Shown in pieces: positions 37,215 to 45,858 of a stretch of DNA of 64,000 nucleotides (the first letter of the stretch is position 1; every line of letters starts with the position of its first letter). The notes beneath the pieces were generated by a model, which saw only the letters and a list, made by a program, of their open reading frames with translations, was not told where the DNA came from and did not search any database. Position numbers and translations under genes: made by a program. This stretch comes from Ruania rhizosphaerae (GTDB lineage Bacteria > Actinomycetota > Actinomycetes > Actinomycetales > Beutenbergiaceae). The stretch covers positions 124,001-188,000 of the forward strand of contig NZ_VSMB01000007.1 of assembly GCF_009805705.1 (NCBI RefSeq), given 5' to 3'.

Positions 37215-37963
37215 GCGATACCAGCAGACCTGTCCTTGCCCAGATGCCCGCGGCCGTTCAGGCCGAGGTGGCCGCGACCCGGGAGCGGGTCGCGCGGCTG
37301 CACGCCGAGCTCGTCCGCTACGAACTGGTGATCTGGACCGCCGGGAATGTCTCCGAGCGGGTCCGGCTCGAGTCCGGCAGCGACGCCCCCGAGCTGTTCG
37401 TGATCAAGCCCTCCGGCGTCTCCTACGACGAATTGACGCCGGAGTCGATGGTGGTGTGCACCCTCGACGGCACCAAGATCGACGACGGCACCCCGGACCG
37501 GTTGACTCCGAGCTCGGACACGGCCGCGCACGCCTACGTCTACCGGCACATGGACGACGTCGGGGGAGTGGTGCACACCCACTCCACCTACGCCACGGCA
37601 TGGGCCGCCCGGAACGAGCCGATCCCGTGTGTGATCACCATGATGGGCGACGAGTTCGGCGGCGAGATCCCGATCGGCCCGTTCGCGCTCATCGGTGACG
37701 ACTCCATCGGCCAGGGCATCGTGGAGACCCTGCGGGGCAGCCGCTCCCGGGCGGTGCTGATGGCCAACCACGGCCCGTTCACCATCGGTTCCGACGCCAA
37801 GGACGCCGTCAAGGCCGCCGTGATGTGCGAGGACGTGGCCCGCACGGTGCACATCGCCCACCAACTCGGCGGCGTCGTCCCGATCGCTCCCGAGCACATC
37901 GACTCCCTCTTCGACCGCTACCAGAACGTCTACGGCCAACGCGCCCAGGACGGTAAGGACTGA
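37211..37963 (+). CDS. araD: L-ribulose-5-phosphate 4-epimerase
   Basis: This enzyme converts L-ribulose-5-phosphate to D-xylulose-5-phosphate. It has 250 residues in the class II aldolase fold: [22 protein letters not shown], and the zinc-binding [12 protein letters not shown], with a later metal His in [11 protein letters not shown]. It overlaps araB by four bases and is followed by araA after 4 bp. Confidence 0.93.
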   Translation: MSDTSRPVLAQMPAAVQAEVAATRERVARLHAELVRYELVIWTAGNVSERVRLESGSDAPELFVIKPSGVSYDELTPESMVVCTLDGTKIDDGTPDRLTPSSDTAAHAYVYRHMDDVGGVVHTHSTYATAWAARNEPIPCVITMMGDEFGGEIPIGPFALIGDDSIGQGIVETLRGSRSRAVLMANHGPFTIGSDAKDAVKAAVMCEDVARTVHIAHQLGGVVPIAPEHIDSLFDRYQNVYGQRAQDGKD

Positions 37964-37967
37964 CGAC

Positions 37968-39476
37968 ATGGACAACCCCTTCGAAGGCCGCGAGATCTGG
38001 TTCCTCACCGGAAGCCAGGACCTCTACGGCGAAGAGACGCTGCAGCAGGTCGCCGAGCAGTCCCAGGAGGTGGCACGCCACGTGGAGCAATCCGCCGAGG
38101 TGTCGGTGCGCATCGTCTGGAAGCCCGTGCTCAAGGACACCGCCTCCATCCGCCGGGCGGCGCTGGAGGCCAACGCAGACGACAACTGCGTGGGCGTGAT
38201 CACCTGGATGCACACCTTCTCCCCGGCGAAGATGTGGATCACCGGCCTCGACGCGCTGCGCACTCCGATGCTGCACCTGCACACGCAGGCCGGCATGGAG
38301 CTGCCGTGGTCGGACATCGACATGGACTTCATGAACCTCAACCAGGCCGCCCACGGCGACCGGGAGTTCGGGTACATCGCCACCCGCCTCGGGGTGGCGC
38401 GCAAGATCGTCGTCGGGCACGCCAGCACGCCCGATGTGCAGGCGCAGGTCGGCACCTGGGCGAGGGCCGCCGTCGGGTGGGCCAGTCTGAGCGGGATGAA
38501 GCTCGCCCGCTTCGGCGACAACATGCGCAACGTGGCCGTGACCGAGGGCGACAAGACCGAGGCGGAACTGCGGTTCGGCGTCTCGGTGAACACCTGGGGC
38601 GTGAACGACCTGGTCGCCGCCGTGGACGCGGTGGACGAGGCGACGATCGATGGCCTCGTGCAAGAGTATCTGGACGCCTATGAGGTGGTTCCCGAACTGC
38701 GGCCCGGGGGCCCGCGGCACGAGTCGCTGCGCTACGGTGCCCGGCAGGAGGCCGGGATGCGGTCCTTCCTCGACGCGGGCGGGTTCTCGGCGTTCACCAC
38801 GAACTTCGAGGACCTCGGCGGGCTGCGTCAGCTCCCGGGCCTGGCTGTGCAGCGGCTGATGGCCGATGGCTACGGCTTCGGCGCCGAGGGCGACTGGAAG
38901 ACGGCGATCCTGGTGCGTTTGGCGAAGGTGATGGGCTACGGACTGCCCGGCGGTGCCTCGCTGATGGAGGACTACACCTACGAGCTCACACCCGGCAAGG
39001 AGAAGATCCTCGGCGCGCACATGCTCGAGATCTGCCCGTCACTGACCACCTCCCGGCCGCGGCTGGAGATCCACCCGCTCGGTATCGGCGACCGGGAGGA
39101 CCCGGTGCGGCTGGTGTTCGACACCGACCCGGGCGAGGGGCTCGTCGTGGCACTGTCCGACATGCGGGAGCGGTTCCGGCTGGTGGCGAACGAGGTCGAC
39201 ATCGTGGGCCCCGACGCCGAGCTGCCCAACTTGCCGGTGGCGCGGGCGGTCTGGGTGCCCCGCCCGGACTTCACGACTTCCGCCCGGGCCTGGCTGACCG
39301 CCGGGGGAGCCCACCACACGGTGCTGACCACGCAGGTGGGCACGGAGGTGTTCGAGGACTTCGCCGAGATCTCCCGCACCGAGCTGGCCCTGATCGATTC
39401 CTCGACGACGGTGCGCGCCTTCCAGCGTGAGCTGCGGTGGAACCAGATGTACTACCGCATGACTGCCGGGGCCTGA
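37968..39476 (+). CDS. araA: L-arabinose isomerase
   Basis: This enzyme converts L-arabinose to L-ribulose, the first step of the pathway. It has 502 residues, the usual length. Recognisable blocks are [49 protein letters not shown] and the metal-site region [11 protein letters not shown]. It is the last gene of araBDA and is followed by a long perfect hairpin. No arabinose transporter lies next to it. Confidence 0.96.
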   Translation: MDNPFEGREIWFLTGSQDLYGEETLQQVAEQSQEVARHVEQSAEVSVRIVWKPVLKDTASIRRAALEANADDNCVGVITWMHTFSPAKMWITGLDALRTPMLHLHTQAGMELPWSDIDMDFMNLNQAAHGDREFGYIATRLGVARKIVVGHASTPDVQAQVGTWARAAVGWASLSGMKLARFGDNMRNVAVTEGDKTEAELRFGVSVNTWGVNDLVAAVDAVDEATIDGLVQEYLDAYEVVPELRPGGPRHESLRYGARQEAGMRSFLDAGGFSAFTTNFEDLGGLRQLPGLAVQRLMADGYGFGAEGDWKTAILVRLAKVMGYGLPGGASLMEDYTYELTPGKEKILGAHMLEICPSLTTSRPRLEIHPLGIGDREDPVRLVFDTDPGEGLVVALSDMRERFRLVANEVDIVGPDAELPNLPVARAVWVPRPDFTTSARAWLTAGGAHHTVLTTQVGTEVFEDFAEISRTELALIDSSTTVRAFQRELRWNQMYYRMTAGA

Positions 39477-39493
39477 GACCGGCGGCTCGTTCG

Positions 39494-39551
39494 CCGGGGG
39501 TGAAGTTGACGTCGATTATCCGGCCATAACCGACGTCAACTTCACCCCCGG
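39494..39551. terminator. Long perfect hairpin after araA
   Basis: Perfect 21-bp arms (39494-39514 and 39531-39551, left arm beginning CCGGGGGTGAAG) flank a 16-nt centre that extends the stem by TTAT/ATAA after one mismatch. It ends the ara operon. Confidence 0.75.
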
Positions 39552-39628
39552 TGGTCGTGGTGGCGGTACGCGCGGTGGGTGGCCGACCTGAGAGGATCTA
39601 CGATCGGCTCAGGCGCGAAGGGAGCACA

Positions 39629-40690
39629 ATGCCCGCCACCATGCGTGACGTCGCGAAGCTGGCCGGGGTCTCGGTCAAGACGGTCTCGAACGTCGTCAAC
39701 AACACCTACCCCTACATCCGCCCCGAGACCCGGGCGCAGGTCGAGGCTGCCATGGCCGAGCTGGGGTACCGGCTGAACGTGACGGCTCGCAAGCTCCGGA
39801 CGAACCGGACCGGACTGATCGGCTTGGCACTTCCGGAACTGCGGCACCAGTATTTCGCCGAGCTCGCCGACGATGTGATCCGCGAGGCAGCGAAGGCCGG
39901 TTTGAAGGTGATCATCGAGCAGGTCGAACCTTCCGAGCACGTGGCGGTGGAGCGCCTGGTGGGGTCGCACACCCATCTCGTGGACGGTGCGATCGTGGCG
40001 CCGGTCGGACACGGAGACGTGGTCTCGGAGTCGGCACCACCCGGGTTTCCGGTGGTGGTGCTGGGTGACCACCGCATCACCGACGACGTCGATCAGGTGT
40101 ACATGGCGAACGCGCGTGGGGCAGAGCTCGTGATGGAGCACCTCATCTCCCGGGGCGCCCGCCGCATCGTGGCGCTCGGCGCTGACCTCGGAGCCGTGGT
40201 GGGAGCGGAGGGGGAGCGCACCCGCGGCTACCTGGAATCGCTCGAGCGGCACGGCATCGAGGTTGACGACCAGCTCATCCTCACCACCGACGGCTGGAGC
40301 AAGGCGGTCGGTGTCGCGGCCATCCGCGACCTGACGACACGAGGGGTGTCGTTCGACGCCGTCTTCGGCTTCAACGACACACTCGCCCTCGGCGCTCTCA
40401 CCGAGGTGCTCCGCAGTGGCAGGCGCGTTCCGGAGGACGTGCAGGTGATGGGATTCGACAACATCGACGATGCCCAGTACAGCGTGCCGGCGCTGAGCAC
40501 GGTGGCCGTCGATCGCGCCCAGCTCGCCGAGCTGGCGGTCGACATGATCGTGCGGCGGTTGCGCAGCCTCTACGAGGCGGAGAACCGGTCCGAGCACGAT
40601 GCTGAGGGTGCGGCGCCGGAGCGATGGGCGATCGAGGTGCCCGCCAGCCTGGTGCTGCGTGACTCCACGCGGCAGGAACCCCGACCGTGA
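39629..40690 (+). CDS. LacI family regulator of the sulfatase locus
   Basis: The protein has 353 residues. The HTH is at residues 4-24 (TMRDVAKLAGVSVKTVSNVV), followed by the hinge (LNVTARKLRTNRTG) and an effector domain with VPEDVQVMGFDNIDDA. The ATG at 39629 follows GGGAG; earlier codons lie in the preceding hairpin. A 24-bp operator sits 53 bp after its stop, in front of the sulfatase, so it is likely the repressor of that operon. Confidence 0.85.
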   Translation: MPATMRDVAKLAGVSVKTVSNVVNNTYPYIRPETRAQVEAAMAELGYRLNVTARKLRTNRTGLIGLALPELRHQYFAELADDVIREAAKAGLKVIIEQVEPSEHVAVERLVGSHTHLVDGAIVAPVGHGDVVSESAPPGFPVVVLGDHRITDDVDQVYMANARGAELVMEHLISRGARRIVALGADLGAVVGAEGERTRGYLESLERHGIEVDDQLILTTDGWSKAVGVAAIRDLTTRGVSFDAVFGFNDTLALGALTEVLRSGRRVPEDVQVMGFDNIDDAQYSVPALSTVAVDRAQLAELAVDMIVRRLRSLYEAENRSEHDAEGAAPERWAIEVPASLVLRDSTRQEPRP

Positions 40691-40742
40691 CCGATCGGTG
40701 ACCTGACCAGGGTTGACTGGCTCGGAAAACGTCCGTAATCTT

Positions 40743-40766
40743 CCGTAGTACACCGTTGTACTACGG
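40743..40766. promoter_or_regulatory. Operator in front of the sulfatase gene
   Basis: CCGTAGTACA-CCGT-TGTACTACGG is a perfect 24-bp palindrome with 10-bp arms. Its right part, from 40749, recurs at 42439-42456 with 16 of 18 matching bases. LacI-family size and symmetry point to the regulator just upstream. Confidence 0.75.
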
Positions 40767-40790
40767 ACCTGACGAAGGGTTGAACACGCA

Positions 40791-42401
40791 ATGACGCGGC
40801 CAGATGTGCTCGTGATCCTCGCCGACGACATGGGCTTCTCCGACCTCGGCTGCTACGGCGGCGAGATCGAGACGCCCGTGCTCGACGGGCTCGCGCGCCG
40901 CGGTACGCGCTTCACCCAGTTCTACAACTCGCCTCGCTGTTCCCCCACCCGCGCCAGCCTGCTCACCGGACTGCAGCCGCACCAGGTGGGGATCGGGATC
41001 CTCACCGGTGATGAGCGCCCCCGCGGCTACCGCGGGGACCTGGCCGAGGAGTGTCACACGATCGCCGAACTTCTCCGCGACGCGGGATACGGCACCTACC
41101 TCTCCGGCAAGTGGCACCTCTCGGACGACATGGCCGCGCCCACGCCGTCGTGGCCGAATGCCCGAGGGTTCGAGCGCACCTTCGGCACCATCGAGGGTGC
41201 GGGGTCATTCTTCGACCCAGTGAGCCTGCACCGGGACGGATCTCCCGTGGACGAGGCGCAGGTTGAGGACTTCTACTACACCGACGCGATCGGGGCGGCG
41301 GGGGCGCAGTTCGTCGCCGAGCATGCCCGCGACCAGGCCGAGAACCCGATGTTCCTGTACCTGCCGTTCACTGCGCCCCACTGGCCGCTTCATGCGCGTG
41401 AGGAGGAGATCGAACGCTATCGCGGCCGCTTCGACGCGGGCTGGGACGAGCTGCGCGAGCAGCGCCGCCAGCGAATGATCTCCGAAGGCATCCTGGACGA
41501 GTCGTGGTCGCTCAGCGAGCGCGACCCCGACGTTCCCGCCTGGGAAGCCGCGGCGGACAAGGACTGGCAGGTCCGGCGGATGGAGGTCTACGCCGCCCAG
41601 GTGAGCGCCATGGACCGGGCGATTGGCGCCGTCGTGGATGCACTCGAGGCAGCAGGCCGGCTGGACAACACGCTCATCCTCTTCCTCTCCGACAACGGCG
41701 GCTGCGCCGAGGACCTCCCTCCCGGTGGTCATGACGGCTTCTGGGACCTGCGGATGATTCCGCAGGCCACCCGCGCCGGAGAGCCGATGCGCTACGGCAA
41801 CAAGCCGCACATTCTCCCCGGCCCCGAGGACACCTACGCCAGCTACGGCCCCGAGTGGGCCAATGTCTCCAATACCCCGTTCCGCGAATACAAGCACTGG
41901 GTGCACGAGGGCGGCATCGCCACACCACTGATCGCGCACTGGCCCGCCGGTCTCGGTCAACCAGGAGACCTGTGCCACGCCCCGGGCCAGCTCGTCGACC
42001 TGGTGCCGACCATCCTCGAGGCCACTGGCGCCGCCTATCCTGCCGAGCGCAACGGTGCGGCCGTGCCGCCGATGGAGGGAGCGAGCCTGCTCGCGGCCCT
42101 GCAGGGTGGCGACCGCTCAGATCGCCCAGAGCGCCCCCTCTACTGGGAGCACGAGGGCAACGCCGCGGTCCGCCTCGGCCAGTGGAAGCTGGCACGCAAG
42201 TACCCCGGCCCGTGGGAGCTCTACGATCTGCTCGCCGATCGCACCGAGACCCACGACCTTGCGGCCGATCGTCCGGAGCTCGTCGCAACCCTCGCTGCGG
42301 CGTATGAGCAATGGTCTAGGCGCGTGGGCGTCATTCCCCGTGAGCGGATCACCGGTGAGGGTGCGGTGGACGCCGCCGGTATCCCGTACATCAACCCCTG
42401 A
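40791..42401 (+). CDS. Sulfatase (formylglycine-dependent)
   Basis: This enzyme hydrolyses sulfate esters. It has 536 residues. The modification motif is C-S-P-T-R (Cys50, followed by ASLLTG); Cys50 must be converted to formylglycine. N-terminal metal ligands are in ILADDMGFSDLG, with KWHL and SDNGG further on. There is no signal peptide, so it acts in the cytoplasm, consistent with import of a sulfated sugar by the ABC transporter encoded downstream. No sulfatase-maturating enzyme is in the window. Confidence 0.93.
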   Translation: MTRPDVLVILADDMGFSDLGCYGGEIETPVLDGLARRGTRFTQFYNSPRCSPTRASLLTGLQPHQVGIGILTGDERPRGYRGDLAEECHTIAELLRDAGYGTYLSGKWHLSDDMAAPTPSWPNARGFERTFGTIEGAGSFFDPVSLHRDGSPVDEAQVEDFYYTDAIGAAGAQFVAEHARDQAENPMFLYLPFTAPHWPLHAREEEIERYRGRFDAGWDELREQRRQRMISEGILDESWSLSERDPDVPAWEAAADKDWQVRRMEVYAAQVSAMDRAIGAVVDALEAAGRLDNTLILFLSDNGGCAEDLPPGGHDGFWDLRMIPQATRAGEPMRYGNKPHILPGPEDTYASYGPEWANVSNTPFREYKHWVHEGGIATPLIAHWPAGLGQPGDLCHAPGQLVDLVPTILEATGAAYPAERNGAAVPPMEGASLLAALQGGDRSDRPERPLYWEHEGNAAVRLGQWKLARKYPGPWELYDLLADRTETHDLAADRPELVATLAAAYEQWSRRVGVIPRERITGEGAVDAAGIPYINP

Positions 42402-42438
42402 TCTCAATAGCCCCCTTCCCCCGCATCGGTCACCCTCA

Positions 42439-42456
42439 TACACCGATGTACTACCG
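42439..42456. promoter_or_regulatory. Second copy of the sulfatase-locus operator motif
   Basis: TACACCGATGTACTACCG matches 40749-40766 at 16 of 18 bases. The left half is degenerate, so the site should be weaker. It is 15 bp before the binding-protein ATG and just upstream of the ribosome site GGAGAA. Confidence 0.65.
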
Positions 42457-42471
42457 ATAAGGAGAACAAGG

Positions 42472-43785
42472 ATGTCCCCTTCAACGCCAGCACTACGCCG
42501 ACCGGCACGACGCCCACGCGGCGTGCTGCTCGCCGCAGGTACCGCGGCCGCTCTGACACTCGCTGCGTGCTCCTCTGGCACCGACGCCGGTGACTCCGGT
42601 GACGGCGACAGCGGTACCACCACCGTCAGCGTCTGGCACGGCTTCACCGAGGCCGATGGTGACGTGGTCAACCAGCTCGCTGATGAGTTCAATGCCTCCC
42701 AGGACGAGTACGAGATCTCCGTCGAGGTCAACCCGTGGAACGTCATCACCGACAAGCTCCTGCCCGCCGTCTCCGCCGGTAACGGACCTGACCTCGTGGT
42801 CCAGCCCGCCGACGCCGGTGAGGGCTACGTCAACCAGGGTGTCTTCGTCCCGATGGACTCCTTCTACGAGAATCCGGAGAACGAGACGGACAGCTACTAC
42901 CCGCACGTGGTCGACTACGCCACCTTCGACGGCAGCCGCTACGCCGTCCCGATGGCGTACGGTCCGTTCTCGGTCTGGTACAACACCGAGATGTTCGCCG
43001 AGGCGGGCATCACCGAGGATGACGTCCCCACCACGTGGGAGGAATGGGTCGCCCTCGCCGACGAGCTCACCGTGGACGAGAACGGTGACGGTGAGCCGGA
43101 GATCTACGGCCTCGCGCTGCCCGATGCCGACGGCACGTTCCTTCCGAGCTTCATCCAGGCCGGCGGCGGCTCCGTGTACACCGACGGCGACGTCACGCTG
43201 GACACCCCGCAGAATGTCGAGACGCTGCAGTGGTGGCAAGACGCCTACGAGGGCGGCTGGGGCCCGACGAATGTGACACTGCCGGAGGCGGTCGATCTGT
43301 TCAAGGCAGGAAAGGCCGCGATGACCGTGATCGGCCCGTGGATCATCACCGGAGCCGAGAGCGTGGGTCTGGACATCGACGTCTTCGAGATGCCGGCCGG
43401 CCCGGAAGGCGTGGTCACCCAGGCCGCGGCCAACTACTGGTGGCTGACTTCCCAGGCCGATGAGCAGACCACGGCTGGCGCCGAGGCGTTCCTGCGCTAC
43501 TACAACTCCCACGACTCGCAGGTGCTGTGGGCGCAGCAGTCCTACTACCCGCCGAACCGCACGGACATCACGGCCGATCAGATCGGCGACACGCCGTTCG
43601 TGGGCACCATGATCGACCACACCGAGAACTCCTACATCCGGATGTATGGCATCCCGGGCGGGCTGACCGACGTCAACGCCGAGCTGTCGACCCTGAACAC
43701 CACGGTCACCCAGGGCGGCGATCTCGCTGCTGTGACCACCGAGACTGCCGGCTCCATCGCCGACATCCTCTCCCGGTTCGAGTGA
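42472..43785 (+). CDS. Sugar ABC transporter substrate-binding lipoprotein
   Basis: The family-1 extracellular solute-binding protein has 437 residues. The lipoprotein signal ends LTLAACSSG (Cys about residue 27). VWHGFTEADGDVVNQLADEFNAS is typical of the N-terminal lobe, and a C-terminal FLRYYNSHDSQVLWAQQSYYPPNR also fits. The ATG at 42472 follows GGAGAACAAGG. With the sulfatase and glycosidase around it, the ligand is probably a sulfated mono- or oligosaccharide. No ATPase gene is present, so a shared MsiK-type ATPase is likely. Confidence 0.9.
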   Translation: MSPSTPALRRPARRPRGVLLAAGTAAALTLAACSSGTDAGDSGDGDSGTTTVSVWHGFTEADGDVVNQLADEFNASQDEYEISVEVNPWNVITDKLLPAVSAGNGPDLVVQPADAGEGYVNQGVFVPMDSFYENPENETDSYYPHVVDYATFDGSRYAVPMAYGPFSVWYNTEMFAEAGITEDDVPTTWEEWVALADELTVDENGDGEPEIYGLALPDADGTFLPSFIQAGGGSVYTDGDVTLDTPQNVETLQWWQDAYEGGWGPTNVTLPEAVDLFKAGKAAMTVIGPWIITGAESVGLDIDVFEMPAGPEGVVTQAAANYWWLTSQADEQTTAGAEAFLRYYNSHDSQVLWAQQSYYPPNRTDITADQIGDTPFVGTMIDHTENSYIRMYGIPGGLTDVNAELSTLNTTVTQGGDLAAVTTETAGSIADILSRFE

Positions 43786-43801
43786 TCGACTCCCACATCG
43801 A

Positions 43802-43832
43802 CGGTGGTGCCGGGGATTCCCCGGCACCACCG
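43802..43832 (+). terminator. Hairpin between binding-protein and permease genes
   Basis: Perfect 14-bp arms (43802-43815 and 43819-43832, left arm CGGTGGTGCCGGGG) enclose ATT. The first permease starts 17 bp later. As with pstS-pstC, it probably tunes or stabilises the upstream message rather than ending transcription completely. Confidence 0.75.
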
Positions 43833-43849
43833 GAGCCCTTGGAGACCTC

Positions 43850-44809
43850 ATGACCAGTGTGCAACCGGCCTACCGGGCCCCCAGGCGCCTCGGTGGCGGC
43901 ATTCCGCCGGACCGGTCTCGCCAGATCGCCCGCCACGAACGTGGCAGGGCGTTGCGGGCGACGGCGTTCCTCGCCCCGGCGCTGGCGGTGATCATCGCGT
44001 TCGTGTTCCTCCCGGCGTTCTCGGCGCTACGGCTGTCCTTCACCGACGCCTCCGGCTTCGGCGAGGAATCCTGGATCGGCCTGGACAACTACGTCGCCGT
44101 CTTCACCGACCCGGCGACGTTGCGGGCGATCTGGAACACGGTGGGGTACGCCGTCATGTACGGACCCTTGGTGATCGCCGTCGGACTCGGGGCGGCGCTG
44201 CTGCTTAACCGCAAGGACGTGCCGCTGCGCAGCTTCTTCCGCACGATCATCTTCCTGCCGTTCGTCATCTCGATGGCGGTGGCCTCCCTGGCCTGGGCTT
44301 TCCTGCTCGACCCGAACCTCGGCCTGATCCCGTACTGGCTCGGCAAGGTCGGCATCCAGATGGGTGACATCTTCGCCTCCACCACCTGGGCACTGCCGGC
44401 GGTGACCGCCGTCGCGATCTGGAAGAACTTCGGCTACTTCATGGTCATCTTCCTCGCCGGCCTACAGGGGATCCCGCGCTATCTGTACGAGGCCGCGATC
44501 CTCGACGGTGCCGGCGCCTGGCGTCAGTTCCGGGCGGTCACCATGCCTGGGCTGCGCGCGACGATGACGTTCGTGATCGTGTTCGCGATCATCGGCGCGT
44601 TCCAGGCCTTCGACCAGATCTACATCATGACCCAGGGCGGACCGGACCGGGCCACCGAGACGATCGTCTACCGCATCTACACCGACGGGTTCCGCGACTT
44701 CCGGATGGGCTTCGCCTCGGCCCTGTCCTACGTATTGCTGGTGATCACCCTCGCCCTGGGGCTGATTCAGCTCCGGATCGGGGCCAAGCGTGAGAAGGAC
44801 CTGGAGTGA
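43850..44809 (+). CDS. Sugar ABC transporter permease, MalF type
   Basis: The protein has 319 residues and six membrane segments after a basic N terminus. The EAA loop is YEAAILDGAGAWRQFRAVTMPGL. Its stop region overlaps the upstream edge of the next permease gene, so both are co-translated. Confidence 0.92.
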   Translation: MTSVQPAYRAPRRLGGGIPPDRSRQIARHERGRALRATAFLAPALAVIIAFVFLPAFSALRLSFTDASGFGEESWIGLDNYVAVFTDPATLRAIWNTVGYAVMYGPLVIAVGLGAALLLNRKDVPLRSFFRTIIFLPFVISMAVASLAWAFLLDPNLGLIPYWLGKVGIQMGDIFASTTWALPAVTAVAIWKNFGYFMVIFLAGLQGIPRYLYEAAILDGAGAWRQFRAVTMPGLRATMTFVIVFAIIGAFQAFDQIYIMTQGGPDRATETIVYRIYTDGFRDFRMGFASALSYVLLVITLALGLIQLRIGAKREKDLE

Positions 44810-44814
44810 GTGCC

Positions 44815-45711
44815 ATGAATCAGACCACGACGGCGTCCCTCGCCCCCGCGCGTCCGCCCGCCCGCCGTCGGGGCAGCGCAAGCACCGCCCGGCTGCTCAC
44901 GCAATCGGGTGTGGTGGCCGGCCTACTCGTGTTCGCGGCTCTCACCTCCTTCCCGGTGGTCGTGGTGGTGCTCTCCGCCTTCTCCCCGGAGTCGGAGGTG
45001 CTCTCCTGGCCACCGAACTTCATCCCGTCCCGGTTCACGCTCGAGAACTTCGACGGGCTCACTGCCCGCATCCCCGTGTTCGCGCAGTCGTGGAACTCCT
45101 TCGTGTTCGCGGCTGCCGTGACCGGGCTGTCCCTGGTGTTCAACTCGCTGGCTGCCTACGCGTTGGCCCGGATCGACTTCAAGGGCCGGTATGTGATCTT
45201 CACCGTGCTGATCGCGATCATGATGGTGCCCTTCCAGGCGCTGCTGGTGCCGCTGTACGAGCTGATCTCCGACATCGGCTGGGTCAACACCTACGCCGGG
45301 CTGGTCATCCCGCGCGCCGCGGATGTGGCCGGGATCTTCCTGCTGCGGCAGTTCTTCATCACCCTCCCGCGGGACCTGGACTCGGCGGCCCGAATCGACG
45401 GCGCCAGCGAGCTGCGGGTGTTCTGGTCGATCATCCTGCCGAATGCCAAACCGGCTCTGCTGACGATGGCGCTGTTCCACTTCGTCAACAACTGGAACGA
45501 CCTGTTGTGGCCGCTCATCATGACCAGCGATTCGAGTGTGAGGCCATTGACGGCGGGGCTCGCCCTGCTGACCGGATCGGCCACGGGTGTGGCCCCGTAC
45601 GGGGTGATGATGGCCGGCTCGCTCGTGGCGATCGTGCCGCTGGTGGTGCTCTACCTGCTCGTGCAGCGCCGCTTCATCGAAGGCGTGGCCATGACCGGCA
45701 TGAAGGGGTGA
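44815..45711 (+). CDS. Sugar ABC transporter permease, MalG type
   Basis: The protein has 298 residues and six membrane segments. The EAA-type loop is SAARIDGASELRVFWSIILPNAKPAL. I use the ATG at 44815, eight bases after GGAG; a GTG at 44806 overlapping the previous stop is the alternative. It completes the transporter except for an ATPase. Confidence 0.92.
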   Translation: MNQTTTASLAPARPPARRRGSASTARLLTQSGVVAGLLVFAALTSFPVVVVVLSAFSPESEVLSWPPNFIPSRFTLENFDGLTARIPVFAQSWNSFVFAAAVTGLSLVFNSLAAYALARIDFKGRYVIFTVLIAIMMVPFQALLVPLYELISDIGWVNTYAGLVIPRAADVAGIFLLRQFFITLPRDLDSAARIDGASELRVFWSIILPNAKPALLTMALFHFVNNWNDLLWPLIMTSDSSVRPLTAGLALLTGSATGVAPYGVMMAGSLVAIVPLVVLYLLVQRRFIEGVAMTGMKG

Positions 45712-45745
45712 CGCCGCAGCCCTCCACTCACCCGCCCCAGACATT

Positions 45746-45800
45746 GCACGTCGATCTGGTGGCGGGTCCTCCCCCCATCAGAAATCGCACGTCGATCTGG
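45746..45800. repeat. Pair of 14-bp direct repeats
   Basis: GCACGTCGATCTGG occurs at 45746-45759 and 45787-45800 (41-bp period) between the MalG-type permease and the GH1 gene. The core GTCGATCTGG also forms part of the long hairpin at 32613-32661. It may be an operator pair or a member of an intergenic repeat family. Confidence 0.65.
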
Positions 45801-45858
45801 CGGTGACGACCACCACCGCGCCCAGCGTGCGCGACCCAGCACACCTAGTGAGGACCTC

